From assembly GCF_003815675.1 (NCBI RefSeq), contig NZ_CP033918.1, forward strand, positions 1,984,001-2,048,000: 64,000 nt of DNA, given 5' to 3'. The position numbers were made by a program, and so were the translations under genes. Positions 33,446-42,254 of this stretch are shown here, piece after piece. The notes under the pieces were generated by a model that was not told where the DNA came from, searched no databases, and saw nothing but the letters and a program-made list of their open reading frames with translations. The number at the start of each line of letters is the position of its first letter. Position 1 is the first letter of the stretch. Source of the DNA: Chryseobacterium sp. G0186. GTDB taxonomy: Bacteria; Bacteroidota; Bacteroidia; Flavobacteriales; Weeksellaceae.

Positions 33446-34840
33446 TTATTTGTACCCTAAAAGTTTCAACACATCTTCAGGTTCCTGTTTCTCACGGAAA
33501 ATTTCATATTGTAATTCACCGTTTTCATCTTTCTGAATCAGGACGTGTCTTGGCTGAGGCATCAGACAGTGGTGTACTCCACCATACCCTCCAATGGTTT
33601 CCTGATAAGCTCCAGTATGGAAGAATCCGATATATAAAGGTTTCGTATCACTGAAAACAGGCAGATAAATAGCATTGGTATGCTGCTCAGAGTTATAATA
33701 ATCATCTGAGTCACATGTCAATCCTCCAAGGAATACTCTTTCATAAGAATCTTCCCAACGGTTTAGCGGAAGCATGATAAAGTGTCTTGAAATTGCCCAA
33801 GTATCAGGAAGGGTAGTCATAAAAGAAGAATCAATCATATTCCATTTCTCTCTGTCATTCTGACGTTTTTGAGAAATGATTTTATAAAGGTTCGCTCCAC
33901 TCTCTCCTACAGTAAAACTTCCAAATTCAGTATAGATGTTTGGTTCTTCTACTCCTTCTTCTTCACAGAATTTCTTGATTTGAGAAACAATTTCCTCTAC
34001 CATGTATTGGTAATCATAATCAAAATTCAGAGAAGTTTTGATTGGGAAACCACCACCGATATTCAATGAATCCACTTCCGGAGCAATTTTCTTCAAACGT
34101 GCATATACACGAAGACATTTGTACAATTCATTCCAGTAGTATGAAGTATCTTTAATCCCGGTATTGATGAAGAAGTGAAGCATCTTCAGTCTTGCATTCG
34201 GGTGCTCAGCAATCTTCTGGCTATAGTAAGGAATAATATCCTTATATCCTATTCCCAGTCTTGAAGTATAGAATTCAAACTTTGGTTCTTCCTCGGAGGC
34301 AATTCTGATTCCGATATTAAAAGTAGAATCTATACTTTCCGTAAGTTTATCCAGCTCACGGTAGTTATCAAGAATTGGAGTAATATTTTCAAAACCATTA
34401 TTGATCATATCTGAAATATTTGTCAGATAATCATCCGTTTTGAATCCATTACAGATTACCTCAATGTTTTTATCTACTTTTCCTTTTTCATAAAGAGATT
34501 TTACAATATCCATATCATAGGCAGAAGACGTTTCTATAGAAATATCATTCTTCAATGCTTCTTCCAATACGAAATTGAAATGACTGGATTTTGTACAGTA
34601 ACAGTAGGTATAATTCTTTTTATATTCAATTTTCTCAAAAGCTTCTTTAAACCAACTTTTGGCTTTCTGAATATTTTGAGAAATTCTCGGCAGATAGCTA
34701 ATCTTTAGCGGAGTGCCAAATTGTTCAACCACATCCATCAATGGAACATCGTGAAACAACAAATTGTTCTCAGAAACATTAAACTCCTCTGTAGGGAAAT
34801 ATAATGTCTGATCAATAAGTTCCGAGTACTTTATTTTCAT
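33446..34840 (-). CDS. speA: Arginine decarboxylase (PLP, ODC/DAPDC fold)
   Basis: 464 residues, shorter than the roughly 630-residue proteobacterial SpeA but the usual size for the flavobacterial enzyme. PLP Lys is expected in YCTKSSHFNFVLE near residue 80. GGGFPIKTSLNF matches the phosphate-binding Gly-rich loop (IGGGFP), and GGLTCDSDDYY the C-terminal substrate/dimer motif (CDSxD). It should make agmatine from arginine in the cytoplasm, feeding the agmatinase at 31483. Diaminopimelate or carboxynorspermidine decarboxylation cannot be excluded from sequence alone. Confidence 0.83.
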   Translation of the reverse strand: MKIKYSELIDQTLYFPTEEFNVSENNLLFHDVPLMDVVEQFGTPLKISYLPRISQNIQKAKSWFKEAFEKIEYKKNYTYCYCTKSSHFNFVLEEALKNDISIETSSAYDMDIVKSLYEKGKVDKNIEVICNGFKTDDYLTNISDMINNGFENITPILDNYRELDKLTESIDSTFNIGIRIASEEEPKFEFYTSRLGIGYKDIIPYYSQKIAEHPNARLKMLHFFINTGIKDTSYYWNELYKCLRVYARLKKIAPEVDSLNIGGGFPIKTSLNFDYDYQYMVEEIVSQIKKFCEEEGVEEPNIYTEFGSFTVGESGANLYKIISQKRQNDREKWNMIDSSFMTTLPDTWAISRHFIMLPLNRWEDSYERVFLGGLTCDSDDYYNSEQHTNAIYLPVFSDTKPLYIGFFHTGAYQETIGGYGGVHHCLMPQPRHVLIQKDENGELQYEIFREKQEPEDVLKLLGYK

Positions 34841-34962
34841 TTCTAAACAAGTGAATTAAGAAATGCAAAATTGCTAAAAAAGTTTGATTTTTGGATGTTA
34901 AAATTATTATAATTTTAAATAATACCTCAATATTACCCCTTACAGAAATTTACATCTGATAA

Positions 34963-35838
34963 TCAATGGGTAAACTTTTGAATATATTCCTCTCTTTTAG
35001 CCTCAGAGATCCCTAAAACCTGTTGAATATAAACATCTGTAGAGCCATACTTTTTATCAATCTCTCCAAAAGCAGCATCAAGGTATCTTTTTTCAACCCA
35101 ACTCAGCTTTTCCAGAACCTGCAAATCCATTTTTGGATACAGAAAATGTAACTTATTGGCAAGCCGAAGTCTTTTCTCTACCAAATCCTTCCTAAAGTTG
35201 TTGGACAGAAGATATTCGTTATAGATTGTTTCCTTATCAAACTTCAAAATTGTCAGGATTAGGGCTGTAATAATTCCTGTTCTGTCTTTACCCGCAGTAC
35301 AATGATAAAGTATAGGTTCTTTGGAATCTAAAATTTCTGTAATAATAGCTTTTATCGTTTCAGGATTTTCCGTAACGTACTCACGGTAAAAGTCTATCAT
35401 TCTTTTATCAGCATCAGAAGCATTTACCTTTCCCTTTAGGACAAGCTTTCTGGCTTGCGACAACTGATCTCCTTCATCTTCAAAGGCAGAGTATTTTTTA
35501 TAGGCTATTTCATTCGGGAGATGATCCGGCTTTTGAAATATTTCCTTGGAATTTCTAAGATCAATGATTTCCTTTATTCCTAGTTTTTCAATTTGATCAA
35601 AAGATTTCTTTTTAAGCTTATGGAGATGACCACTTCTGTAGAACATTCCCTCTTTTAAACTTCTCCCTTCCGTATTTTTAATAGAACCTACCGCCCGGAA
35701 ATTATAAACTTTCTCGATGTTAATTTCTTTGTCAGTTTCATTTTTTCCATATTCAGGCATTTCAAAATGCTGTGTCTTACAGGAGAAAACACAGAATAAT
35801 AAAATGGTGACAATCGGTATTTTGATTATATTTTTCAA
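34963..35838 (-). CDS. Tyrosine-phosphatase-like lipoprotein
   Basis: 291 residues. The signal peptide ends in a lipobox (TILLFCVFSC), so it is probably an exported lipoprotein. The catalytic P-loop HCTAGKDRTG (Cys-x5-Arg) and the FRAVGSIKNTEGRSLKEGMF start place it in the Y_phosphatase3 (LipA-like) family. It could dephosphorylate Tyr proteins or phosphoinositide-like lipids. It overlaps the thiamine pyrophosphokinase gene by 4 nt (ATGA), so it is the last gene of a three-gene operon. Confidence 0.88.
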   Translation of the reverse strand: MKNIIKIPIVTILLFCVFSCKTQHFEMPEYGKNETDKEINIEKVYNFRAVGSIKNTEGRSLKEGMFYRSGHLHKLKKKSFDQIEKLGIKEIIDLRNSKEIFQKPDHLPNEIAYKKYSAFEDEGDQLSQARKLVLKGKVNASDADKRMIDFYREYVTENPETIKAIITEILDSKEPILYHCTAGKDRTGIITALILTILKFDKETIYNEYLLSNNFRKDLVEKRLRLANKLHFLYPKMDLQVLEKLSWVEKRYLDAAFGEIDKKYGSTDVYIQQVLGISEAKREEYIQKFTH

Positions 35839-36482
35839 TATATTTTTGGATATTCTATTTCGTTAATTCCCACAAAAAACAATAAACTCCCTGATTCATA
35901 TTCTACAGTCACTTCATCTTCTACAGCAAAATTTCGGGTTCCTATTCTCGAAGTAATACTCAGATTTCCGTCTGTTAAAGGCCAGTTAAGGCCTGTAGTT
36001 GTTATATGATCAGCCGATGGGAAAGGATAAAGAGAAATCATCTTATTCTTCACTCCTTTCAATGTAAATCTGTTGGGAATAAAATAATATTCAGAAAATT
36101 CATCATAAAAACTAATATTCATACGGTCTTTAAATGTATAGGCTACGGTAAGGTTTCCAAGAAAATGATCCTGTTCGCCACCACTTCCTCCAAAAACATC
36201 TACATTAGAAAAACCTCTTTCCAAAATGATCTCCAGCCCTTTGTGAAAATCTGTTTTGTCCTGATCAAGGGTAAGAATAAACTTTTCCTGATATACCTCT
36301 TCATCTGTTCCACAATGAGAATCAAAGTCCCCGGAAATAAAATCCAGTTTATCCAAAGGAAAGCCCCTATTTTTCAGATAATGAAAGGCACCATCTGTAC
36401 AGGCAATCAGGCCATAATTTTCTGGGTTTGGAAAGGATTTTGGAGGGTCTCCATTGATGAACAATAATACTTTATCTTTCAT
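35835..36482 (-). CDS. thiN: Thiamine pyrophosphokinase
   Basis: 215 residues. Family motifs: ACTDGAFHYL near residue 28, FISGDFDSH with the catalytic acidic cluster, LDQDKTDFHKGLE, and GGSGGEQDHFLGNL. It transfers a pyrophosphate from ATP to thiamine, yielding TPP. It overlaps the upstream adenosyltransferase gene by 11 nt and the downstream phosphatase gene by 4 nt. Confidence 0.9.
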   Translation of the reverse strand: MKDKVLLFINGDPPKSFPNPENYGLIACTDGAFHYLKNRGFPLDKLDFISGDFDSHCGTDEEVYQEKFILTLDQDKTDFHKGLEIILERGFSNVDVFGGSGGEQDHFLGNLTVAYTFKDRMNISFYDEFSEYYFIPNRFTLKGVKNKMISLYPFPSADHITTTGLNWPLTDGNLSITSRIGTRNFAVEDEVTVEYESGSLLFFVGINEIEYPKIY

Positions 36483-37041
36483 TCGGGTTCCAGTATTCTT
36501 CCGGTTCGTTATTCAGTTTGGAAATATATCTAGCCAATACAAAAAGATAATCTGATAGTCTGTTTAAATATTTAATTAATTCAGGACGTACTTCTTCAGA
36601 TTCATTCAAGAATACCAATGAACGCTCTGCTCTTCTACAAATCGTTCTTGCTGCATGTAAAAATGTGGCAGATTTTCCACCTCCGGGAAGAATAAAGTAT
36701 TGAAGAGGCTCCAGCTTTTCATCAAAAGCATCCATCCATTGCTCCAGTTCCTCAATTTCGGTTTCTGAAATAATGATCGGAAGACGTGATTTTCCATTAG
36801 CCAGCATCAATTTATCCACCGGCGTTGCAGCTTCTGAACCTACCGTAAACAAATCAAACTGTATTTTCTTCAGCTGTCTCAAAACTTCTTCATCTTCAAT
36901 ATGACTTTTTGAAATTCCAATGAATGAATTCAGCTCGTCTATATTTCCATAGCTGTCAACCCTTGCACTGGCTTTAGACACTCTTGTCCCGCCATATAAT
37001 GCAGTCTGACCTTTATCTCCTGTCTTTGTATAAATTTTCAT
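36472..37041 (-). CDS. Cob(I)alamin adenosyltransferase (PduO type)
   Basis: 189 residues from ATG 37041 (MKIYTKTGDKGQTALYGGTR), which is the universal family start; a longer frame to 37068 adds only nine residues. The ATP-binding N-terminal motif TKTGDKGQT and the C-terminal ARTICRRAERSLV and LNRLSDYLFVLARY motifs are all present. It makes adenosylcobalamin from cob(I)alamin and ATP. First gene of the operon with thiN and the phosphatase. Confidence 0.93.
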   Translation of the reverse strand: MKIYTKTGDKGQTALYGGTRVSKASARVDSYGNIDELNSFIGISKSHIEDEEVLRQLKKIQFDLFTVGSEAATPVDKLMLANGKSRLPIIISETEIEELEQWMDAFDEKLEPLQYFILPGGGKSATFLHAARTICRRAERSLVFLNESEEVRPELIKYLNRLSDYLFVLARYISKLNNEPEEYWNPNER

Positions 37042-37117
37042 ACTACTAAAATACTTTTTTTTGTACAATGTAAAAAGTAAAATGTAGCAATAACTTCCTA
37101 TTCTGCCTGAAAAAATA

Positions 37118-37150
37118 ATTAGCTGACATTCGGAATGAATGTCAGCTAAT
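37118..37150 (-). terminator. Hairpin terminator after the TonB receptor
   Basis: ATTAGCTGACATTC-GGAAT-GAATGTCAGCTAAT, a 14-bp perfect stem; a T-rich stretch follows on the minus strand. Confidence 0.9.
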
Positions 37151-37235
37151 ATTGTATATGGGATTTTATATCTTTTGAGATTGCTTCCTCTTTATTAAGC
37201 ATGACAACGCAAATCTCAATTCCTTTATTGATAGA

Positions 37236-39653
37236 TTAGAAAGTATAATTAACATTTAACTGAAAAGTTGTTCCGTTAAATCCAAACTGATTTACCTCCC
37301 AAGGATATTTGAACCTTCCTCCAAGATCTGTTACTACATCTCCTTTGCTATCTATTACATCCGGATAAATATTGAATAAATTATTTACAACACCGGAAAC
37401 TTTAAGATCTTTGGTGATTTTATATGTTAAAACTACGTCTGTAATGACCTTACCAGAAAATGTCTGATCTTTGGCAGGATCCGTTGCGTGCTGCCATGCA
37501 ACAGAACCAAAGTAAGTATTGTTTAAGTTAAAATTAAACTTTGAAATATCATACGAAAGGCTAAGAATAGTTTTTGTTTTTGGCCTTGCAGTGGTAATTC
37601 TGGATTGTTCTTTTCTATCAAAAAAGTTTTCCGAATAAGCATTTTCTGCCAAAATAGGTGGAACGGCAATATTATCTACTATTTTAGTTTCGTTATAATT
37701 GAAAGCAGCAATAACTCCCAATCTCCCTTTGCCAATAGCGGAAGTATAATAATTAGCTACGAAATCTATCCCTTGAGTAACTGTATTTACAGCATTGGTA
37801 AAAAACTTCAATGAGGTTATTTTATTATCGTTTAGTATTACTTCCACAGGGTTTGTTACATCCGGGCTACCCGGAGCACCGGTTTTATAACCTATATCTC
37901 CTGAGAAAAGTACCCGGTCTTTAATTTTTATCCTATAATAATCTGCTGTAATAGTTAGATTTTTAAACGGTTTTACCGCAAATCCCGCAGTAATGTTAAA
38001 GGCTTTTTCAGCATTTAATTTGGGTACACCAAGATCTGATCTTACAATCTGAGAGTCATTATTAAAAGTACCCTGATTCGCTACACTATTTCCTGTAATT
38101 TTGGTTTGAACATTAGAATAATAAATTTGATGTAATGAAGGTGCTCTAAATCCTGTAGAAACAGACCCTCGGAAAACCAATTTATCATCCAGCAATTTAT
38201 ATCTTGCATTTCCTTTCCAGGAAACATTATTTCCAAAATCACTGAAGTTTTCATATCTCACAGTTCCTCCAAGTAACAAGTTTTTTGTAACATCCCATTC
38301 AGCATTCAGATAAGCCCCAATATTCTGACGGTTTTTATTGACCTCATTTTGAGGCTGCAGTCCTGGAAATGATTCTGCTCCACTTCCTATATAAGATGCT
38401 TCCTCTCCTGCTGTTGCCTGATAATTTTCATTGCGTACTTCAACACCAGCTCCTAGAACAACCGCGCCAAAATCTCGGTTGAGATCCATGTTTCCTATAA
38501 TGTTACTAAACTGATGACCACCTGCTCTAAAACGGGTTGGTGAATTGACTCCCAAAGATGTATTAATGGTATTTGCTACAGCATAATCTACGGCATTAGA
38601 GCCAAAGGTTGCACTCCCATCAAAATTCCATTTCCCAAACATCCCTTTCCATCCGGAGGTTAAATTATAATCGTAAACATCTGTTTTAAATTGCGGTTGA
38701 AATCCATTGTAAGGTTGTCCTTGTGGAGTTAATAAACCAAAATCTGATACCCAATAGGGAGTTCTGTACAAAGCAAAACTGGTCCCACTTCTGTAAGTTG
38801 TTCCCCCAAAAGCATAAAATTTACCTGTTTCACCTGTTGGTAATTCGAAATTTACAAACATATTAGCCACTCTTGTCTCCGGCTGCCCTATAATCATTCC
38901 TAAGCCAGAATTGGCTTGCGTCCAGGCATTATCCACCCCAAAAAGTTCATCTCTTGTAGCAGAACCTGCACGGTTCGTTTTATTTTGGGAAGAATATCCC
39001 AATGTAAGATTCAGACTTCCATTTTTTGCAACTCTGATTCCTGTATTAAAATCTGCTCCGATGTTAAAGCCGTCTCCTTTCGAAGTAATACCTGAAAAAA
39101 GATTAACTGTACTTTTTCCAACGCTATTCTTAAGAATAATATTAATCACTCCTGCAATAGCATCAGAACCATATTGTGCAGATGCACCATCTCTCAATAC
39201 CTCTACATTCTGTAAGGCAGCAGAGGGAATACTTTTCAAATCTGTACCTACCTCACCTTTTCCCGGTGTATCATTTACATAAATTAAAGCACTTTGATTT
39301 TTTCTTTTATTATTGACTAAAACTAATGTTCTGGATGGTCCTAATCCTCTTAAATCTGCAGGATCAAAATGAGCCGTTGCATCAGAAACGGTTTGCTGTG
39401 ATGAATTAAAAGAGGGAACAGCGTAGGTCAAGGCTTTATCAAAAGTAACCTGCCCTGTTGATTTTAATTGTGCTGCCGAAATATTATCAATAGGAATGGC
39501 TGAGGTAATTATAGTTCTGGGTTTAGTTCTCCCTGTGGTTACGACAACCTCATCTATATTGTTTTCTTTTACGCCCTCCTGAGCATATCCCATAGTACCT
39601 ATTCCTCCTAATACTAATGCATAGATTTTTTTATTAAATAATTTTTCTTTCAT
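37236..39653 (-). CDS. TonB-dependent receptor
   Basis: 805 residues. The N-terminal signal peptide (YALVLGGIGTMGYAQ) is followed by a TonB-box-like IDEVVVTTG and a plug domain (about 35-165; ADLRGLGPSRTLVLVNNKRK, VEVLRDGASAQYGSDAIAG, VINIILKN). A 22-strand-type barrel ends in TFQLNVNYTF with the terminal Phe needed for outer-membrane insertion. No carboxypeptidase-regulatory domain and no SusD follow, so a siderophore, vitamin or small-molecule receptor is more likely than a SusC. The cobalamin gene cluster is nearby but separated by a terminator. Confidence 0.92.
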   Translation of the reverse strand: MKEKLFNKKIYALVLGGIGTMGYAQEGVKENNIDEVVVTTGRTKPRTIITSAIPIDNISAAQLKSTGQVTFDKALTYAVPSFNSSQQTVSDATAHFDPADLRGLGPSRTLVLVNNKRKNQSALIYVNDTPGKGEVGTDLKSIPSAALQNVEVLRDGASAQYGSDAIAGVINIILKNSVGKSTVNLFSGITSKGDGFNIGADFNTGIRVAKNGSLNLTLGYSSQNKTNRAGSATRDELFGVDNAWTQANSGLGMIIGQPETRVANMFVNFELPTGETGKFYAFGGTTYRSGTSFALYRTPYWVSDFGLLTPQGQPYNGFQPQFKTDVYDYNLTSGWKGMFGKWNFDGSATFGSNAVDYAVANTINTSLGVNSPTRFRAGGHQFSNIIGNMDLNRDFGAVVLGAGVEVRNENYQATAGEEASYIGSGAESFPGLQPQNEVNKNRQNIGAYLNAEWDVTKNLLLGGTVRYENFSDFGNNVSWKGNARYKLLDDKLVFRGSVSTGFRAPSLHQIYYSNVQTKITGNSVANQGTFNNDSQIVRSDLGVPKLNAEKAFNITAGFAVKPFKNLTITADYYRIKIKDRVLFSGDIGYKTGAPGSPDVTNPVEVILNDNKITSLKFFTNAVNTVTQGIDFVANYYTSAIGKGRLGVIAAFNYNETKIVDNIAVPPILAENAYSENFFDRKEQSRITTARPKTKTILSLSYDISKFNFNLNNTYFGSVAWQHATDPAKDQTFSGKVITDVVLTYKITKDLKVSGVVNNLFNIYPDVIDSKGDVVTDLGGRFKYPWEVNQFGFNGTTFQLNVNYTF

Positions 39654-39947
39654 ATCAATTGTAAATTATTCAATAAATCTAATAAAAAAATCAATATTAA
39701 ACACAATAACAAAACATAAAATACAAATACTATTTCATATATGTAAAAAGATTATTATTTCTATAAAAACAAATTAAATTGAAAAACATAAAGTATTTTA
39801 TTAAAAATTTGAAAAATAATTAATCAAGATTAGGAATAAATATAATTCTATTCTTTATGATAAGTCGTTTCAAAAAACTGATATCGTCAATCATGGTCTG
39901 CAATGAATGGATACAAAAATGGCCGGTAAAAACCGGCCATATCCAAA
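39654..39947. other. AT-rich intergenic region
   Basis: About 290 bp upstream of the TonB receptor. No TAnnTTTG box is clear. The terminator at 39919-39940 lies at its far end. Confidence 0.5.
39919..39940 (-). terminator. Hairpin terminator after 39948-40529
   Basis: ATGGCCGGT-AAAA-ACCGGCCAT with a T-run on the minus strand. Confidence 0.9.
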
Positions 39948-40529
39948 TTATTTATTTACCTCTACGTATTGTATGATGGTCTGATTTTTTGGGTTGTAGA
40001 TAATTGTACTACTGTTCGGGAACCTTTTGAGCTTGTAATATTCAATGCTTTTATCTGTTTTAATATCATCTAAAAAGCTTGTATCAAAAGTATTTTCAGG
40101 AAGAAATTTTGAGGCGAGACTAATTTTGTTAATAATACTTTGTCCATCAATCTTCCGTGCTGTTTTATCTGATTTATTTTCATCAGAAGTCGTTTGTTTT
40201 TCTAAAAAGGGAATCAATGCTGCAATATCAGCTTTATATTTAAAGATATATCCCTCAGTACCTGTCGGAAGCTTAAATTTCTTTCCTTTATCTTCTGAAA
40301 CCAGAGATTCTGAATTGGGGAAAACTTCATTAAACTTCACATCCTGAGAGTTTGTAAAAGAATTAATGGATTCATTCACTGTTTTCTTAACGGTCTCTTC
40401 TACTGCTTCCTGAGCTTTTTGTTGTACTGTTTCGGTTGTTTTCTGAACAGTCTGGTCTATTTTTTCTTCAATTTTATTACATGATACTAATAAAAATGTG
40501 GCCATAGCAGGCAAAATATACTTCTTCAT
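39948..40529 (-). CDS. Hypothetical lipoprotein with helical N-terminal segment
   Basis: 193 residues. Lipobox FLLVSC gives a lipidated Cys17. Residues about 20-60 are a charged coiled-coil-like helix (EEKIDQTVQKTTETVQQKAQ and following). The C-terminal part holds KLPTGTEGYIFKYKADIAAL and ends in a beta-rich ATIIYNPKNQTIIQY-like stretch. I recognise no family. It has its own terminator and seems a single-gene unit. Confidence 0.78.
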   Translation of the reverse strand: MKKYILPAMATFLLVSCNKIEEKIDQTVQKTTETVQQKAQEAVEETVKKTVNESINSFTNSQDVKFNEVFPNSESLVSEDKGKKFKLPTGTEGYIFKYKADIAALIPFLEKQTTSDENKSDKTARKIDGQSIINKISLASKFLPENTFDTSFLDDIKTDKSIEYYKLKRFPNSSTIIYNPKNQTIIQYVEVNK

Positions 40530-40640
40530 AATTCTAATGGATCAATTGCTTTTTATTAATATACTTTTCTTCTAACGGAAAAGTAGGTCTCAATATTTTA
40601 ACAAAGGAATAAAATATTTTTTTAGCATCAAAAATCCTAC

Positions 40641-40656
40641 TGACAAACTGTTGTCA
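40641..40656. promoter_or_regulatory. Perfect dyad TGACAA-ACTG-TTGTCA upstream of dinB-like gene
   Basis: The 6-bp arms are exact reverse complements. The site overlaps where the -33 box of the promoter ending at 40675 should be, so a bound regulator would block it. The adjacent WYL regulator gene (41261) is the natural candidate. Confidence 0.5.
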
Positions 40657-40667
40657 TCACCCGCTCT

Positions 40668-40675
40668 TACCTTTG
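40668..40675 (+). promoter_or_regulatory. -7 element TACCTTTG of the dinB-like gene
   Basis: A perfect TAnnTTTG, 31 nt before the ATG at 40707. A TTG at 40651-40653 inside the dyad is 14 nt away, shorter than usual. Confidence 0.5.
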
Positions 40676-40706
40676 TATCAACAATAACAAACAAAAACAA
40701 TACATT

Positions 40707-41198
40707 ATGACAACTACAGCAACAGCTACCCAGCAATTCATGACTACAGAGCAATTATTAAAGCACTGGCAAGGACACAGAAATCTAACAAGAAGAGTCA
40801 TTGAATCTTTTCCGGAAAAAGAATTATTTGAATTTTCAATAGGGGGTATGAGACCATTCGCTAAGCTAGCAGTAGAGCTTATCAGCATTGGAAGTATTGC
40901 CTTAAAGGGAATTACTGAAAATAATATGGAAGCTTATACTGAAGAAGGCTTCAACCCGAAAACAAAAGAAGAAATCCTAAAAAAATGGGATGAAGAAACC
41001 GTGGCTATTAACCATTATTTCAACCAAATTTCTGAAGAACGTTTTCAGGAAACCTTCAACTTATTCGGGCAGTATGAATTCCCGATATATGAAAACATTC
41101 TTTATTTTGTAGACAATGAAATCCACCACCGCGGACAGGGCTATGTTTACCTGAGAGCTTTAGGAATTGAACCTCCTTTTTTCTGGGAGAGATTTTAA
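40707..41198 (+). CDS. DinB-family protein
   Basis: 163 residues, four-helix-bundle DinB/YfiT-like. It has the expected metal-binding His pattern: LLKHWQGHRNLTRRVIES near the start and EIHHRGQGYVYLRALGIEPP near the end (His-His-x3 motif). Members are thiol-dependent transferases or have unknown function. It is convergent with a YafY-type regulator, and a perfect dyad sits in its promoter, so it is probably controlled by that regulator. Confidence 0.88.
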   Translation: MTTTATATQQFMTTEQLLKHWQGHRNLTRRVIESFPEKELFEFSIGGMRPFAKLAVELISIGSIALKGITENNMEAYTEEGFNPKTKEEILKKWDEETVAINHYFNQISEERFQETFNLFGQYEFPIYENILYFVDNEIHHRGQGYVYLRALGIEPPFFWERF

Positions 41199-41260
41199 TT
41201 AAATTTTTAAACCATTTCATCTTTTTGCCTCAACAACCTCAACACTTAAACTGTTGGGGT

Positions 41261-42211
41261 TTATTTATGCCTTTCTACCATATGGGTAAGCATTTCGTTT
41301 AATTTTATACGAAGACTGTCAGGTTCTAAAATCTGAGCGTAGTCTGCAAAGGTGATCACCCATCGTGGAAACCCACCATCAATCCACTCTGTTTCAAAGG
41401 TCAGTTCTACCCCTTGATCTGTTTCCACTTCTTCAATCAATCCATAATACTTTTTAGAGTTTACCAGATGAGACATTATTTTTTTATCTACTAAAAGCTT
41501 TGCCCTTACCTTGTTTCCATGAGACTTCCTGTAATCATTGATCTGCCCATATTCCTGTAAAAAGGGAATCTGTGTTTTGGAAATCTTTAAAATTCTGTCT
41601 ACCCTAAACTGGCGAAAATCTTTTCTCAAGGTACAGTATGCCATGATATACCAGAAGTTGAACTCAAAGAAAATTCCAACAGCTTCAATGGTTCTGTTTG
41701 TTACCTTGGAATCTACCGTTTGGTATTCAATATTTAACTGGGTTTTCTCTGCGATGCTTTCTAAAATAATAGGAATCACATTTTTCAGAGAATCTTCAGG
41801 CTGGGTATGAACATTAAAAACATCAATCTGCTTTTCAATATTCTGAATCAGGCTTTTATCTGAATATCGTAATACAGAACGCACTTTTTCCATTGCTGTC
41901 CGATAATGACTTCCTAAGCTCTGATGCGAAAATTTCTGCATCAGTTTTTCAGCAGTAATGAAACTCAAGACCTCTTCCTTGGTAAACATTACAGGGGGAA
42001 GTTTATAACCGTCCATCAGAGAATAGCCGTTGCCAGCTTCTCCTACAATAGGAATCCCTGCATTTTCCAGGGTTTTTACATCACGGTAAATGGTCCTGAT
42101 ACTGACATCGAACTTTTCAGCCAGATCCTGTGCCCGTACAACAGGCTTGGACTGTAATTGGGTCAGTATGGCTGTTACCCGGTCTAGTTTTTTAAGGTAG
42201 TGATCATTCAT
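41261..42211 (-). CDS. YafY-type transcriptional regulator (HTH + WYL)
   Basis: 316 residues. N-terminal HTH_11 (about 8-65; RAQDLAEKFDVSIRTIYRDV KTL region), then a WYL domain (about 145-235; IEAVGIFFEFNFWYIMAYCT) and a WCX-like C-terminal domain (IDGGFPRWVITFADYAQIL). WYL domains sense nucleotide or small-molecule ligands. It is convergent with the DinB gene, which carries a palindrome in its promoter; control of it is inferred. Confidence 0.92.
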   Translation of the reverse strand: MNDHYLKKLDRVTAILTQLQSKPVVRAQDLAEKFDVSIRTIYRDVKTLENAGIPIVGEAGNGYSLMDGYKLPPVMFTKEEVLSFITAEKLMQKFSHQSLGSHYRTAMEKVRSVLRYSDKSLIQNIEKQIDVFNVHTQPEDSLKNVIPIILESIAEKTQLNIEYQTVDSKVTNRTIEAVGIFFEFNFWYIMAYCTLRKDFRQFRVDRILKISKTQIPFLQEYGQINDYRKSHGNKVRAKLLVDKKIMSHLVNSKKYYGLIEEVETDQGVELTFETEWIDGGFPRWVITFADYAQILEPDSLRIKLNEMLTHMVERHK

Positions 42212-42254
42212 ATATTTACCGTTGCAGACTGAAGATTTATAATTTGCAAAATTA

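Noticed and set aside
41229..41265. Hairpin between the dinB-like and WYL genes
   Set aside because: The stem is imperfect with G-T pairs; not strong enough to call a terminator.
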